Under the pieces are notes generated by a model. The model was not told where the DNA came from. It saw only the letters and a program-made list of their open reading frames with translations, and searched no databases. From assembly GCF_026151205.1 (NCBI RefSeq), contig NC_087084.1, positions 432,001 to 496,000 on the forward strand: a DNA stretch of 64,000 bases. The letters run 5' to 3'. Shown piece after piece: positions 20,947-35,900 of this stretch; within the stretch, counting starts at the first letter, position 1; each line of letters starts with the position of its first letter. Position numbers and translations under genes: made by a program. Source of the DNA: Bolinopsis microptera. Its lineage: Eukaryota > Ctenophora > Tentaculata > Lobata > Bolinopsidae.

Positions 20947-23900
20947 ATGCAAGTTGGAACAACCACTGTTGAGAGCAACCCTAATGCTAGCTACCTGGAC
21001 AGCAGGTTACTAACTTTATTAACTAATGCTAGCTACCTGGATAGCAGGTTACTAACTTTATTAACTAATGCTAGCTACCTGGATAGCAGGTTACTAACTT
21101 TATTAACTAATGCTAGCTACCTGGATAGCAGGTTACTAATTTTATTAACTAATGCTACGGACAGCAGGTTACTAACTTTATTAACTAATGCTAGCTACCT
21201 GGATAGCAGGTTACTAACTTTATTAACTAATGCTAGCTACCTGGATAGCAGGTTACTAACTTTATTAACTAATGCTAGCTACCTGGATAGCAGGTTACTA
21301 ACTTTATTAACTAATGCTAGCTACCTGGATAGCAGGTTACTAACTTTATTAACTAATGCTAGCTACCTGGATAGCAGGTTACTAACTTTATTAACTAATG
21401 CTAGCTACCTGGATAGCAGGTTACTAACTTTATTAACTAATGCTAGCTACCTGGATAGCAGGTTACTAACTTTATTAACTAATGCTAGCTACCTGGATAG
21501 CAGGTTACTAATTTATTAACTAATGCTACGGACAGCAGGTTACTAACTTTATTAACTAATGCTAGCTACCTGGATAGCAGGTTACTAACTTTATTAACTA
21601 ATGCTAGCTACCTGGATAGCAGGTTACTAACTTTATTAACTAATGCTAGCTACCTGGATAGCAGGTTACTAACTTTATTAACTAATGCTACGGACAGCAG
21701 GTTACTAACTTTATTAACTAATGCTAGCTACCTGGATAGCAGGTTACTAACTTTATTAACTAATGCTAGCTACCTGGATAGCAGGTTACTAACTTTATTA
21801 ACTAATGCTAGCTACCTGGATAGCAGGTTACTAACTTTATTAACTAATGCTAGCTACCTGGACAGCAGGTTACTAACTTTATTAACTAATGCTAGCTACC
21901 TGGATAGCAGGTTACTAACTTTATTAACTAATGCTAGCTACCTGGATAGCAGGTTACTAACTTTATTAACTAATGCTAGCTACCTGGATAGCAGGTTACT
22001 AACTTTATTAACTAATGCTAGCTACCTGGATAGCAGGTTACTAACTTTATTAACTAATGCTAGCTACCTGGATAGCAGGTTACTAACTTTATTAACTAAT
22101 GCTAGCTACCTGGATAGCAGGTTACTAACTTTATTAACTAATGCTAGCTACCTGGATAGCAGGTTACTAACTTTATTAACTAATGCTAGCTACCTGGATA
22201 GCGGGTTACTAACTTTATTAACTAATGCTAGCTACCTGGATAGCAGGTTACTAACTTTATTAACTAATGCTAGCTACCTGGATAGCAGGTTACTAACTTT
22301 ATTAACTAATGCTAGCTACCTGGATAGCAGGTTACTAACTTTATTAACTAATGCTAGCTACCTGGATAGCAGGTTACTAACTTTATTAACTAATGCTAGC
22401 TACCTGGATAGCAGGTTACTAACTTTATTAACTAATGCTAGCTACCTGGACAGCAGGTTACTAACTTTATTAACTAATGCTAGCTACCTGGATAGCAGGT
22501 TACTAACTTTATTAACTAATGCTAGCTACCTGGATAGCGGGTTACTAACTTTATTAACTAATGCTAGCTACCTGGATAGCAGGTTACTAACTTTATTAAC
22601 TAATGCTAGCTACCTGGATAGCAGGTTACTAACTTTATTAACTAATGCTAGCTACCTGGATAGCAGGTTACTAACTTTATTAACTAATGCTAGCTACCTG
22701 GATAGCAGGTTACTAACTTTATTAACTAATGCTAGCTACCTGGATAGCAGGTTACTAACTTTATTAACTAATGCTAGCTACCTGGACAGCAGGTTACTAA
22801 CTTTATCAACTAATGCTAGCTACCTGGATAGCAGGTTACTAACTTTATTAACTAATGCTAGCTACCTGGATAGCAGGTTACTAACTTTATTAAATAATGC
22901 TAGCTACCTGGACAGCAGGTTACTAACTTTATTAACTAATGCTAGCTACCTGGATAGCAGGTTACTAACTTTATTAACTAATGCTAGCTACCTGGATAGC
23001 AGGTTACTAACTTTATTAACTAATGCTAGCTACCTGGATAGCAGGTTACTAACTTTATTAGCTAATGCTAGCTACCTGGACAGCAGGTTACTAACTTTAT
23101 TAACTAATGCTAGCTACCTGGATAGCAGGTCACTAACTTTATTAACTAATGCTAGCTACCTGGATAGCAGGTTACTAACTTTATTAACTAATGCTAGCTA
23201 CCTGGACAGCAGGTTACTAACTTTATTAACTAATGCTAGCTACCTGGATAGCAGGTTACTAACTTTATTAACTAATGCTAGCTACCTGGATAGCAGGTTA
23301 CTAACTTTATTAACTAATGCTAGCTACCTGGATAGCAGGTTACTAACTTTATTAACTAATGCTAGCTACCTGGATAGCAGGTTACTAACTTTATTAACTA
23401 ATGCTAGCTACCTGGACAGCAGGTTACTAACTTTATTAACTAATGCTAGCTACCTGGATAGCAGGTTACTAACTTTATTAACTAATGCTAGCTACCTGGA
23501 CAGCAGGTTACTAACTTTATTAACTAATGCTAGCTACCTGGATAGCAGGTTACTAACTTTATTAACTAATGCTAGCTACCTGGACAGCAGGTTACTAACT
23601 TTATTAACTAATGCTAGCTACCTGGATAGCAGGTTACTAACTTTATTAACTAATGCTAGCTACCTGGATAGCAGGTTACTAACTTTATTAACTAATGCTA
23701 GCTACCTGGATAGCAGGTTACTAACTTTATTAACTAATGCTAGCTACCTGGATAGCAGGTTACTAACTTTATTAACTAATGCTAGCTACCTGGATAGCAG
23801 GTTACTAACTTTATTAACTAATGCTAGCTACCTGGATAGCAGGTTACTAACTTTATTAACTAATGCTAGCTACCTGGATAGCAGGTTACTAACTTTATTA

Positions 23901-26900
23901 ACTAATGCTAGCTACCTGGATAGCAGGTTACTAACTTTATTAACTAATGCTAGCTACCTGGATAGCAGGTTACTAACTTTATTAACTAATGCTAGCTACC
24001 TGGATAGCAGGTTACTAACTTTATTAACTAATGCTAGCTACCTGGATAGCAGGTTACTAACTTTATTAACTAATGCTAGCTACCTGGATAGCAGGTTACT
24101 AACTTTATTAACTAATGCTAGCTACCTGGATAGCAGGTTACTAACTTTATTAACTAATGCTAGCTACCTGGATAGCAGGTTACTAACTTTATTAACTAAT
24201 GCTAGCTACCTGGATAGCAGGTTACTAACTTTATTAACTAATGCTAGCTACCTGGATAGCAGGTTACTAACTTTATTAACTAATGCTAGCTACCTGGATA
24301 GCAGGTTACTAACTTTATTAACTAATGCTAGCTACCTGGACAGCAGGTTACTAACTTTATTAACTAATGCTAGCTACCTGGATAGCAGGTTACTAACTTT
24401 ATTAACTAATGCTAGCTACCTGGACAGCAGGTTACTAACTTTATTAACTAATGCTAGCTACCTGGATAGCAGGTTACTAACTTTATTAACTAATGCTAGC
24501 TACCTGGATAGCAGGTTACTAACTTTATTAACTAATGCTAGCTACCTGGATAGCAGGTTACTAACTTTATTAACTAATGCTAGCTACCTGGATAGCAGGT
24601 TACTAACTTTATTAACTAATGCTAGCTACCTGGATAGCAGGTTACTAACTTTATTAACTAATGCTAGCTACCTGGATAGCAGGTTACTAACTTTATTAAC
24701 TAATGCTAGCTACCTGGATAGCAGGTTACTAACTTTATTAACTAATGCTAGCTACCTGGACAGCAGGTTACTAACTTTATTAACTAATGCTAGCTACCTG
24801 GATAGCAGGTTACTAACTTTATTAACTAATGCTAGCTACCTGGACAGCAGGTTACTAACTTTATTAACTAATGCTAGCTACCTGGATAGCAGGTTACTAA
24901 CTTTATTAACTAATGCTAGCTACCTGGATAGCAGGTTACTAACTTTATTAACTAATGCTAGCTACCTGGATAGCAGGTTACTAACTTTATTAACTAATGC
25001 TAGCTACCTGGATAGCAGGTTACTAACTTTATTAACTAATGCTAGCTACCTGGATAGCAGGTTACTAACTTTATTAACTAATGCTAGCTACCTGGATAGC
25101 AGGTTACTAACTTTATTAACTAATGCTAGCTACCTGGATAGCAGGTTACTAACTTTATTAACTAATGCTAGCTACCTGGATAGCAGGTTACTAACTTTAT
25201 TAACTAATGCTAGCTACCTGGATAGCAGGTTACTAACTTTATTAACTAATGCTAGCTACCTGGATAGCAGGTTACTAACTTTATTAACTAATGCTAGCTA
25301 CCTGGATAGCAGGTTACTAACTTTATTAACTAATGCTAGCTACCTGGATAGCAGGTTACTAACTTTATTAACTAATGCTAGCTACCTGGATAGCAGGTTA
25401 CTAACTTTATTAACTAATGCTAGCTACCTGGATAGCAGGTTACTAACTTTATTAAATAATGCTAGCTACCTGGATAGCAGGTTACTAACTTTATTAACTA
25501 ATGCTAGCTACCTGGATAGCAGGTTACTAACTTTATCAGCTAATGCTAGCTACCTGGATAGCAGGTTACTAACTTTATTAACTAATGCTAGCTACCTGGA
25601 TAGCAGGTTACTAACTTTATTAACTAATGCTAGCTACCTGGATAGCAGGTTAATAACTTTATTAACTAATGCTAGCTACCTGGATAGCAGGTTACTAACT
25701 TTATTAGCTAATGCTAGCTACCTGAATAGCAGGTTACTAACTTTATTAACTAATGCTAGCTACCTGGATAGCAGGTTACTAACTTTATTAACTAATGCTA
25801 GCTACCTGGATAGCAGGTTACTTACTTTATTAGCTAATGCTAGCTACCTGGATAGCAGGTTACTAACTTTATTAACTAATGCTAGCTACCTGGACAGCAG
25901 GTTACTAACTTTATCAGCTAATGCTAGCTACCTGGACAGCAGGTTACTAACTTTATTAACTAATGCTAGTTACCTGGACAGCAGGTTACTAACTTTATTA
26001 ACTAATGCTAGCTACCTGGATAGCAGGTTACTAACTTTATTAGCTAATGCTAGCTACCTGGATAGCAGGTTACTAACTTTATTAGCTAATGCTAGCTACC
26101 TGGATAGCAGGTTACTAACTTTATTAACTAATGCTAACTACCTGGATAGCAGGTTACTAACTTTATTAACTAATGCTGGCTACCTGGATATCAGGTTCCT
26201 AACTTTATTAACTAATGCTAGCTACCTGGATAGCAGGTTACTAACTTTATTAACTAATGCTAGCTACCTGGACAGCAGGTTACTAACTTTATTAACTAAT
26301 GCTAACTACCTGGATAGCAGGTTACTAACTTTATTAACTAATGCTAGCTACCTGGATAGCAGGTTACTAACTTTATTAACTAATGCTAGCTACCTGGATA
26401 GCAGGTTACTAACTTTATTAACTAATGCTAGCTACCTGGATAGCAGGTTACTAACTTTATTAACTAATGCTAGCTACCTGGATAGAAGGTTACTAACTTT
26501 ATTAACTAATGCTAGCTACCTGGATAGCAGGTTACTAATTTTATTAACTAATGCTAGCTACCTGGATAGCAGGTTACTAACTTTATTAACTAATGCTAGC
26601 TACCTGGATAGCAGGTTACTAACTTTATTAACTAATGCTAGCTTCCTGGATAGCAGGTTACTAACTTTATTAACTTATGCTAGCTACCTGGATAGCAGGT
26701 TACTAACTTTATTAACTAATGCTAGCTACCTGGATAGCAGGTTACTTACTTTATTAGCTAATGCTAGCTACCTGGATAGCAGGTTACTAACTTTATTAAC
26801 TAATGCTAGCTACCTGGATAGCAGGTTACTAACTTTATTAACTAATGCTAGCTACCTGGATAGCAGGTTACTAACTTTATTAACTAATGCTAGCTACCTG

Positions 26901-29900
26901 GATAGCAGGTTACTAACTTTATTAACTAATGCTAGCTACCTGGATAGCAGGTTACTAACTTTATTAAATAATGCTAGCTACCTGGATAGCAGGTTACTAA
27001 CTTTATTAACTAATGCTAGCTACCTAGATAGCAGGTTACTAACTTTATTAACTAATGCTAGCTACCTAGATAGCAGGTTACTAACTTTATTAACTAATGC
27101 TAGCTACCTGGACAGCAGGTTACTAACTTTATTAACTAATGCTAGCTACTTGGACAGCAGGTTACTAACTTTATTAACTAATGCTAGCTACCTGGATAGC
27201 AGGTTACTAACTTTATTAACTAATGCTAGCTACCTGGACAGCAGGTTACTAACTTTATTAACTACTGCTAGCTACCTGGATAGCAGGTTACTAACTTTAT
27301 TAACTAATGTTAGCTACCTGGATAGCAGGTTACTAACTTTATTAACTAATGCTAGCTACCTGGATAGCAGGTTACTAACTTTATTAACTAATGCTAGCTA
27401 CCTAGATAGCAGGTTACTAACTTTATTAACCAATGCTAGCTACCTGGATAGCAGGTTACTAACTTTATTAACTAATGCTAGCTACCTGGATAGCAGGTTA
27501 CTAACTTTATTAACTAATGCTAGCTACCTGGATAGCAGGTTACTAACTTTATTAAATAATGCTAGCTACCTGGATAGCAGGTTACTAACTTTATTAACTA
27601 ATGCTAGCTACCTGGATAGCAGGTTACTAACTTTATTAACTAATGCTAGCTACCTGGATAGCAGGTTACTAACTTTATTAACTAATGCTAGCTACCTGGA
27701 TAGCAGGTTACTAACTTTATTAACTAATGCTAGCTACCTGGATAGCAGGTTACTAACTTTATTAGCTAATTTGTTTTAATTATTTTACTTATTAAACTTG
27801 ATTACAGGTGGTTTATTTAACTAATACCATTGTGTTTGTTGATTAATAATAACATTACCAGGTATTTCTGGATAGCTTATACTGGAGCAGTGTGTTTCCT
27901 TCACCTCATGTGTTCATGTGTCCCCTCTATTACAGCTACAACTGGCTGGCTCTGCACTATTAACGTGCACAATATCGTTAGTAATCAGTAATTAGTAACT
28001 TATTAACATTAATTAACACTATGTTTTAATTAAACTATTGTCAACTATAGTATTATAAGATGCAAGAATATAGTCTTAGGTACTGGTTTCATTAAAAACG
28101 AAGATCACTTCCTCAACCACTGTGATCTTAACGCTGTTACGAGAGGTGAAAACAACTGCGACATCATATCCTCCTCAGTGCGGAGTCCTCACACTGCCAA
28201 CCTGCTAATACATAATATATATTATATATATGGGCAATTTCATAAAACATGAACAAGGAGGGAAAAAATGTATATATATATATTATATACATTATACAAC
28301 GCAGCCTAGCGTTGCTAAACTATTTGCCTTTACTTTTAACACATCAGTTTCTTGCATCTACTCTAGTAGCACACTACACGCTGCTACATCTACTCTAGTA
28401 GCACACTACACGCTGCTACATCCAGTTTCTTGCATCTACTCTAGTAGCACACTACACGCTGCTACATCTACTCTAGTAGCACACTACACGCTGCTACATC
28501 CAGTTTCTTGCATCTACTCTAGTAGCACACTACACGCTGCTACATCCAGTTTCTTGCATCTACTCTAGTAGCACACTACACGCTGCTACATCTACTCTAG
28601 TAGCACACTACACGCTGCTACATCCAGTTTCTTGCATCTACTCTAGTAGCACACTACACGCTGCTACATCTACTCTAGTAGCACACTACACGCTGCTACA
28701 TCCAGTTTCTTGCATCTACTCTAGTAGCACACTACACGCTGCTACATCCAGTTTCTTGCATCTACTCTAGTAGCACACTACACGCTGCTACATCTACTCT
28801 AGTAGCACACTACACGCTGCTACATCCAGTTTCTTGCATCTACTCTAGTAGCACACTACACGCTGCTACATCTACTTTAGTAGCACACTACACGCTGCTA
28901 CATCTACTCTAGTAGCACACTACACGCTGCTACATTATATACTCTAGTAGCACACTACACGCTGCTACATCTACTCTAGTAGCACACTACACACTGCTAC
29001 ATTATCTACTCTAGTAGCACACTACACGCTGCATCTACTCTAGTAGCACACTACACGCTGCTACTAGAGTATCAGTAGCACACTACACGCTGCTACATCT
29101 ACTCTAGTAGCACACTACACGCTGCTACATCTACTCTAGTAGCACACTACACACTGCTACATTATCTACTCTAGTAGCACACTACACGCTGCTACATCTA
29201 CTCTAGTAGCACACTACACACTGCTACATTATCTACTCTAGTAGCACACTACACGCTGCTGCTAGAGTACCAGGAGAATGGTTTTATTGTACAGGTTCTT
29301 ATAATTCTGTTAAAATCTTATCACACACTCTACTACTACACACACGGATAAAGTTACTTTTGTGTATGATATTTCCAACAAGTACAAGTACAATACCTGT
29401 TGTGTCCCTGTAATACACGTAATTGTTTAAAGGTGACCTGAGTAATTGTTTAAAGGTGACCTGAGTAATTGTTTAAAGGTGACATGAGTAATTGTTTAAA
29501 GGTGACCTGAGTAATTGTTTAAAGGTGACCTGAGTAATTGTTTAAAGGTGACCTGAGTAATTGTTTAAAGGTGACCTGAGTAATTGTTTAAAGGTGACCT
29601 GAGTAATTGTTTAAAGGTGACCTGAGTAATTGTTTAAAGGTGACCTGAGTAATTGTTTAAAGGTGACCTGAGTAATTGTTTAAAGGTGACCTGAGTAATT
29701 GTTTAAAGGTGACCTGAGTAATTGTTTAAAGGTGACCTGAGTAATTGTTTAAAGGTGACCTGAGTAATTGTGTAAAGGTGACCTGAGTAATTGTGTAAAG
29801 GTGACCTGAGTAATTGTTTAAAGGTGACCTGAGTAATTGTTTAAAGGTGACCTGAGTAATTGTTTAAAGGTGACCTGAGTAATTGTTTAAAGGTGACCTG

Positions 29901-32900
29901 AGTAATTGTTTAAAGGTGACCTGAGTAATTGTTTAAAGGTGACCTGAGTAATTGTTTAAAGGTGACCTGAGTAATTGTTTAAAGGTGACCTGAGTAATTG
30001 TTTAAAGGTGACCTGAGTAATTGTTTAAAGGTGACCTGGGTAATTGTGTAAAGGTGACCTGAGTAATTGTTTAAAGGTGACCTGAGTAATTGTTTAAAGG
30101 TGACCTGAGTAATTGTTTAAAGGTGACCTGAGTAATTGTTTAAAGGTGACCTGAGTAATTGTTTAAAGGTGACCTGAGTAATTGTTTAAAGGTGACCTGA
30201 GTAATTGTTTAAAGGTGACCTGAGTAATTGTTTAAAGGTGACCTGAGTAATTGTTTAAAGGTGACCTGGGTAATTGTTTAAAGGTGACCTGAGTAATTGT
30301 TTAAAGGTGATCTGAGTAATTGTTTAAAGGTGATCTGAGTAATTGTTTAAAGGTGACCTGAGTAATTGTTTAAAGGTGACCTGAGTAATTGTTTAAAGGT
30401 GACCTGAGTAATTGTTTAAAGGTGACCTGAGTAATTGTTTAAAGGTGACCTGAGTAATTGTTTAAAGGTGACCTGAGTAATTGTTTAAAGGTGACCTGAG
30501 TAATTGTTTAAAGGTGACCTGAGTAATTGTTTAAAGGTGACCTGAGTAATTGTTTAAAGGTGACCTGAGTAATTGTTTAAAGGTGACCTGAGTAATTGTT
30601 TAAAGGTGACCTGAGTAATTGTTTAAAGGTGACCTGAGTAATTGTTTAAAGGTGACCTGAGTATACTGTACCTTATATATATATACTAGTCTCAAATAAT
30701 ACTGGAAACTAGCTGAAAGCTTTATCCGAGGAATATTAAAATATAATAATATAGATAGTATAATATAGATAGTATATATATAGATAGTATAATATAGATA
30801 GTATATATATATGGGTAAACTAGACCTGCATATATATTCTTGTGAACTCGGCTAGTATATATGAAACATTTGTCATGGAGTTGTAGAGGGAGTTATGTGC
30901 CTCGCCGGGCTAAAGTAGTGGATGACCTTGCTGTACGGCAAGTTAAACAAGGATCTGAAACTACTAGGTTCCGTACAGACTCAACTCTGCACCCGTGTCA
31001 ATATGTTCATTATATGCAAGCCTCTTGATTTATAAGCCAGGGGAACGGCCCATAGCAGGGTAACCAGGATGGCCCGGTACCCAAAAACCTGATTAACTAG
31101 CAAAGATAAAAAATAACAATAGGTAATAAATAGATACCAATACTATACCGATATAAGATGCATAGTTCAGAAGGATCAAACCGGGATGTTCCTTCTGTTA
31201 GTCTTTTGTAGGAGTCCATGGCTGTCGTATTCTTGTCTCTATTTCTTTTCTTCTCCGTGTTGTATTAGTCTTGCTGTAACGAGGAGTTAAAGAAATGTCT
31301 GGTATGGAATACTATGTTCCTGGGAGGTATCATGTTAAAGATATAGAGGGCTGGGGAAGTCCCTGAATCATGTCAATGAGCAATAAGAGGAAACTGAGTA
31401 GGTAACGTGGTTGTCCCTTCCACAATCAGCAAAGATGAAAAAGAGGGGTGAGGGGGGAGAGAGAGAGAGACAGGCATTAAGTCAAGCTACGAGAGCCGTC
31501 CAGTGGACTGTTGAGCCCTTAGAACTGGCTGGGTAGCAGGACCTTCTGCAAGTCTGAACACGATCTGGGGAGGGGAGGGTGATTGTGGTAGAGGGACAAT
31601 TACGTCAGCTAAGGCTAAGAGAAAGAGACTAAGGGGGTTCATAGAAATCTAGATACTTGGTAGCTCTAGCGAACCCCACTATGTTACTGATAGAGAAGGT
31701 TTGATGGAAGGTGTCCTCTCTGATGGTATAGTTACCAAGGTAGTATTTCCTGTGTATGGAGAATGCTGGACAGCTTGTGAGGTAGTGTGCTGTAGTTTCC
31801 TTGTCTTCATCACACTTTTTGCATATGCTGTTGGGTTCGTTGCCAATCTTGTTTTGGAAATATCTGAGATAACTGCATCCTGTGAATAGATGGGTAAGAA
31901 TTCTGGTATTGTCTCTATTATGTCGTTTAACGTCAAGGTGTCTGTCAAAGAAACTAATAATGTTGGATTGTTGAAAATCGGTGGAGGATCTGAAGAGTAA
32001 TAAACGTTTATAGTGAAGTCGAGAAAAGTAACTGTCTAAAATATTAGAGAGAGAGGAGTGAGTGTAAGGGGCAAAAGGAGGCGGTCCAATGGGAGGAGAG
32101 TCGGATCCTTTGTTTGCCAGAGAATCTGCGAGATCATTGCCTATTATTCCACTATGCGCCGGTACCCAGTGGAGGGTGACGGATATCGTCCTGCTAAGTG
32201 CGTTGAGGGCTCCTAGAGTGTCTAGGATGAGGTGGGATCGGGTGATAGTGCCCGATAAGGCAAGAAGAACTGCTTTGCTGTCGATACAGATGTGGAGCTC
32301 AGTAGCTTCGTAAGAGTTCTTGGAGAGGTGGATACAGAGGTGGAGTAAAGCCAGTAACTCTGCTTGGAAGATGGTTGTGGTGTTTCCGAGTTGGTGGAAA
32401 TGTTCTGTAATAGACGATGAGTTAAGAAAGAGGACGAACCCCGCTCCTGCGAGGTTGTTCTTCACCGAGCCGTCGGTGTATCCCACTAGAGTGTCTGGTT
32501 TATGTAGGAGAGGGATCTGAACAAGGGCAACCGAGCGGTCGAGAATATCCGTTGTGAAGGATTGTGACAGGTTGAGTGATGCTGGTGCTATGTCTAAAAG
32601 GGAAAGAGGTGGGAGAATCTTCTTGAGCTGATCATTGAGGAGTATTGAGTGAGATGTCAGCTTTCCGTCTCTAAGTCCGTATGAGGCGGACGAAGTGATG
32701 TTAAGCCTGAGGAAAGTTTTAAGAGAAATGGAGTGAATCCTGAGGTCGAGAGGGGGGATTTGGGTGAGGACCTCTAAGTAACAGGTCGGAGAGGAGGAGA
32801 TGGCTCCTGTGATCAGGAGTAGAGCTGTTCTTTGTACGTGGTTGAGCATGTTAGTAGCCCATTTTCTGGAGTCCAGTATATGGCTCCAGACCACTGATCC

Positions 32901-35900
32901 ATGAGAAAGAGCTGGGATGATGATTTGTTCGTAGATCCAGAGTGTGTAGGAAGGTTTAAGTCCCCATTTTTTGCTACAGGCAGATCTGATGGTGTGCAGG
33001 TTCCTGATAGCTTTATTACAAGTGGCATCAATGTGGGGTCTCCATAGGAGCTTGGAGTCAAGGGTAATACCAAGGTACTTGACCTCATTTACAAGGTGAA
33101 TGTTGATGCCTCTAAGAGATAGGGGTTTATCAAGCGTCCATAATCGTTTCCTGGTAAACATGATAGCTTGGGTCTTGAGAGAGCTAAGTTTTACGCCGAT
33201 GGTCGTGCACCAATTATCAATGATAATGAGGTATCTTTGACAAATGGCTCTGATGGTGGGAATGTCTAATCCTCCTACTATGATGGAGAGGTCGTCTGCG
33301 AAGGCTTGAATGAATGATGTGTCTAGGTTGTGGTTAGAGAGGAGGTCGTTAAGAGTAAGGTTCCAGAGAAATGGCGAGAGTACTCCTCCTTGAGGGCAGC
33401 CTCTGCTGATAGTTCTAGAAATAGAGATACCGTTAAGGGTGAGAGTGATAACTCTACGGGAAACCATATAGTAAATCCAGTTGCATAAGGTGGTGGGAAT
33501 TCCCGAGTTGTTGAGGTTATGGTAGATGGCGTCATAAGAGATGTTGTCGAAGGCTCCTTCAATGTCCAAAAAGAGTCCTAGGGCTTGATTTCCAGCTGAG
33601 AGGGAAAATTCAATTTTGTTGGTAATCTTGTGAAGGGCGGAGTCGGTAGAGAAGTTTCTCTTGAAACCATGTTGGTTGTCTGTAGTGAGGTTGGAGAGTC
33701 CAATGTCGGCTTCAATGTACCAGATGATCAGTTTCTCCATAATCTTCTGTAGAGTCGAAGTAAGGCTGATGATACGAAATGCTCGCACATTTGTATAGTC
33801 GTCTTTAAGAGGTTTGGCGATGACCACACCATTAGCCTCATTCCAGTCGTCAGGTGTGATACCCAAACGGAAGGAGTGTTTATAAAGGTGAAGAATACAA
33901 GGTGAGATAGAATCCCAGCATGCGTTAATCATATTGAGTCGAATGTTGTCTGGTCCCGGAGATTTGTTCGGAGCCATGTCCATGCAGACTTTCTTCAGTC
34001 TGATAGGCGTGATCAAAGAGTTGATGATGTTGTCATGATCTGGGCCTGGCCTGGGTCAATAGGAGTGTGTGCTATCGGGTTGTCAATGGGGAGGAGAGCT
34101 TCCGCTAGCGTATCTAGGGTTTCTCTTGGAGATGATGTGAAGCTGCCGTTCGGTTTTTTAAGGGATCCTAGTTGTCCGGGATTAGTGTTCAGTGATTTCA
34201 TGACTTTATGGAGTCTAGCTGCTGAGGGTATGCTAGAAATAATAATAATATAGATAGTATAATATGTAGATAATTTATAATGTAGATAATATAATATTGA
34301 TAATATATAATATAGATAATATAATATAAAATAATATAACATTGACAATAATATGATGTAGATAATGTAATATAGATTCTTTCCCTTATCAACCCTACAT
34401 GCATCACACCTGATCACACAGTGTCAGGGACCTGATCACACCTGATCACACCCAAATATAAAGTTACCGCTTCTTTAGATAATATTATTATTTTTTCATT
34501 GAAACAACTTATAAATTAACATTCCGCAGGGGAATTTTATCGTGTTTCACTATCTGAGAGGATCTCCGTTTGGTTGCAGCGATCAAGGAGAGAACAGACA
34601 GCTAACACATTGGGAACAGATAAACCACGGCAAACAGTGGACAAACACAAGGAAATTCCTTATCATCTTCCCCTGTATATTGTAAGTAAAACACAAGGAA
34701 ATTCCTTATCATCTTCCCCTGCATATTGTAAGTAAAACACAAGGAAATTCCTTATCATCTTCCCCTGTATATTGTAAGTAAAACACAAGGAAATTCCTTA
34801 TCATCTTCCCCTGCATATTGTAAGTAAAACACAAGGAAATTCCTTATCATCTTCCCCTGCATATTGTAAGTAAAACACAAGGAAATTCCTTATCATCTTC
34901 CCCTGCATATTGTAAGTAAAACACAAGGAAATTCCTTATCATCTTCCCCTGCATATAGTAAGTAAAACACAAGGAAATTCCTTATCATCTTCCCCTGTAT
35001 ATTGTAAGTAAAACACAAGGAAATTCCTTATCATCTTCCCCTGCATATAGTAAGTAAAACACAAGGAAATTCCTTATCATCTTCCCCTGTATATTGTAAG
35101 TAAAACACAAGGAAATTCCTTATCATCTTCCCCTGCATATTGTAAGTAAAACACAAGGAAATTCCTTATCATCTTCCCCTGCACATTGTAAGTAAAACAC
35201 AAGGAAATTCCTTATCATCTTCCCCTGCATATAGTAAGTAAAACACAAGGAAATTCCTTATCATCTTCCCCTGTATATTGTAAGTAAAACACAAGGAAAT
35301 TCCTTATCATCTTCCCCTGTATATTGTAAGTAAAACGCAAGGAAATTCCTTATCATCTTCCCCTGTATATTGTAAGTAAAACGCAAGGAAATTCCTTATC
35401 ATCTTCCCCTGTATATTGTAAGTAAAACACAAGGAAATTCCTTATCATCTTCCCCTGCATATTGTAAGTAAAACACAAGGAAATTCCTTATCATCTTCCC
35501 CTGTATATTGTAAGTAAAACACAAGGAAATTCCTTATCATCTTCCCCTGCATATTGTAAGTAAAACACAAGGAAATTCCTTATCATCTTCCCCTGCATAT
35601 TGTAAGTAAAACACAAGGAAATTCCTTATCATCTTCCCCTGCATATTGTAAGTAAAACACAAGGAAATTCCTTATCATCTTCCCCTGCATATAGTAAGTA
35701 AAACACAAGGAAATTCCTTATCATCTTCCCCTGTATATTGTAAGTAAAACACAAGGAAATTCCTTATCATCTTCCCCTGCATATAGTAAGTAAAACACAA
35801 GGAAATTCCTTATCATCTTCCCCTGTATATTGTAAGTAAAACACAAGGAAATTCCTTATCATCTTCCCCTGCATATTGTAAGTAAAACACAAGGAAATTC

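Noticed and set aside
27150-27779. 209-codon frame NASYLDSRLLTLLT near the end of the ORMDL array
   Set aside because: Not a separate gene: part of the junction repeat, opening at a TTG variant. Any translation would be as part of ORMDL.
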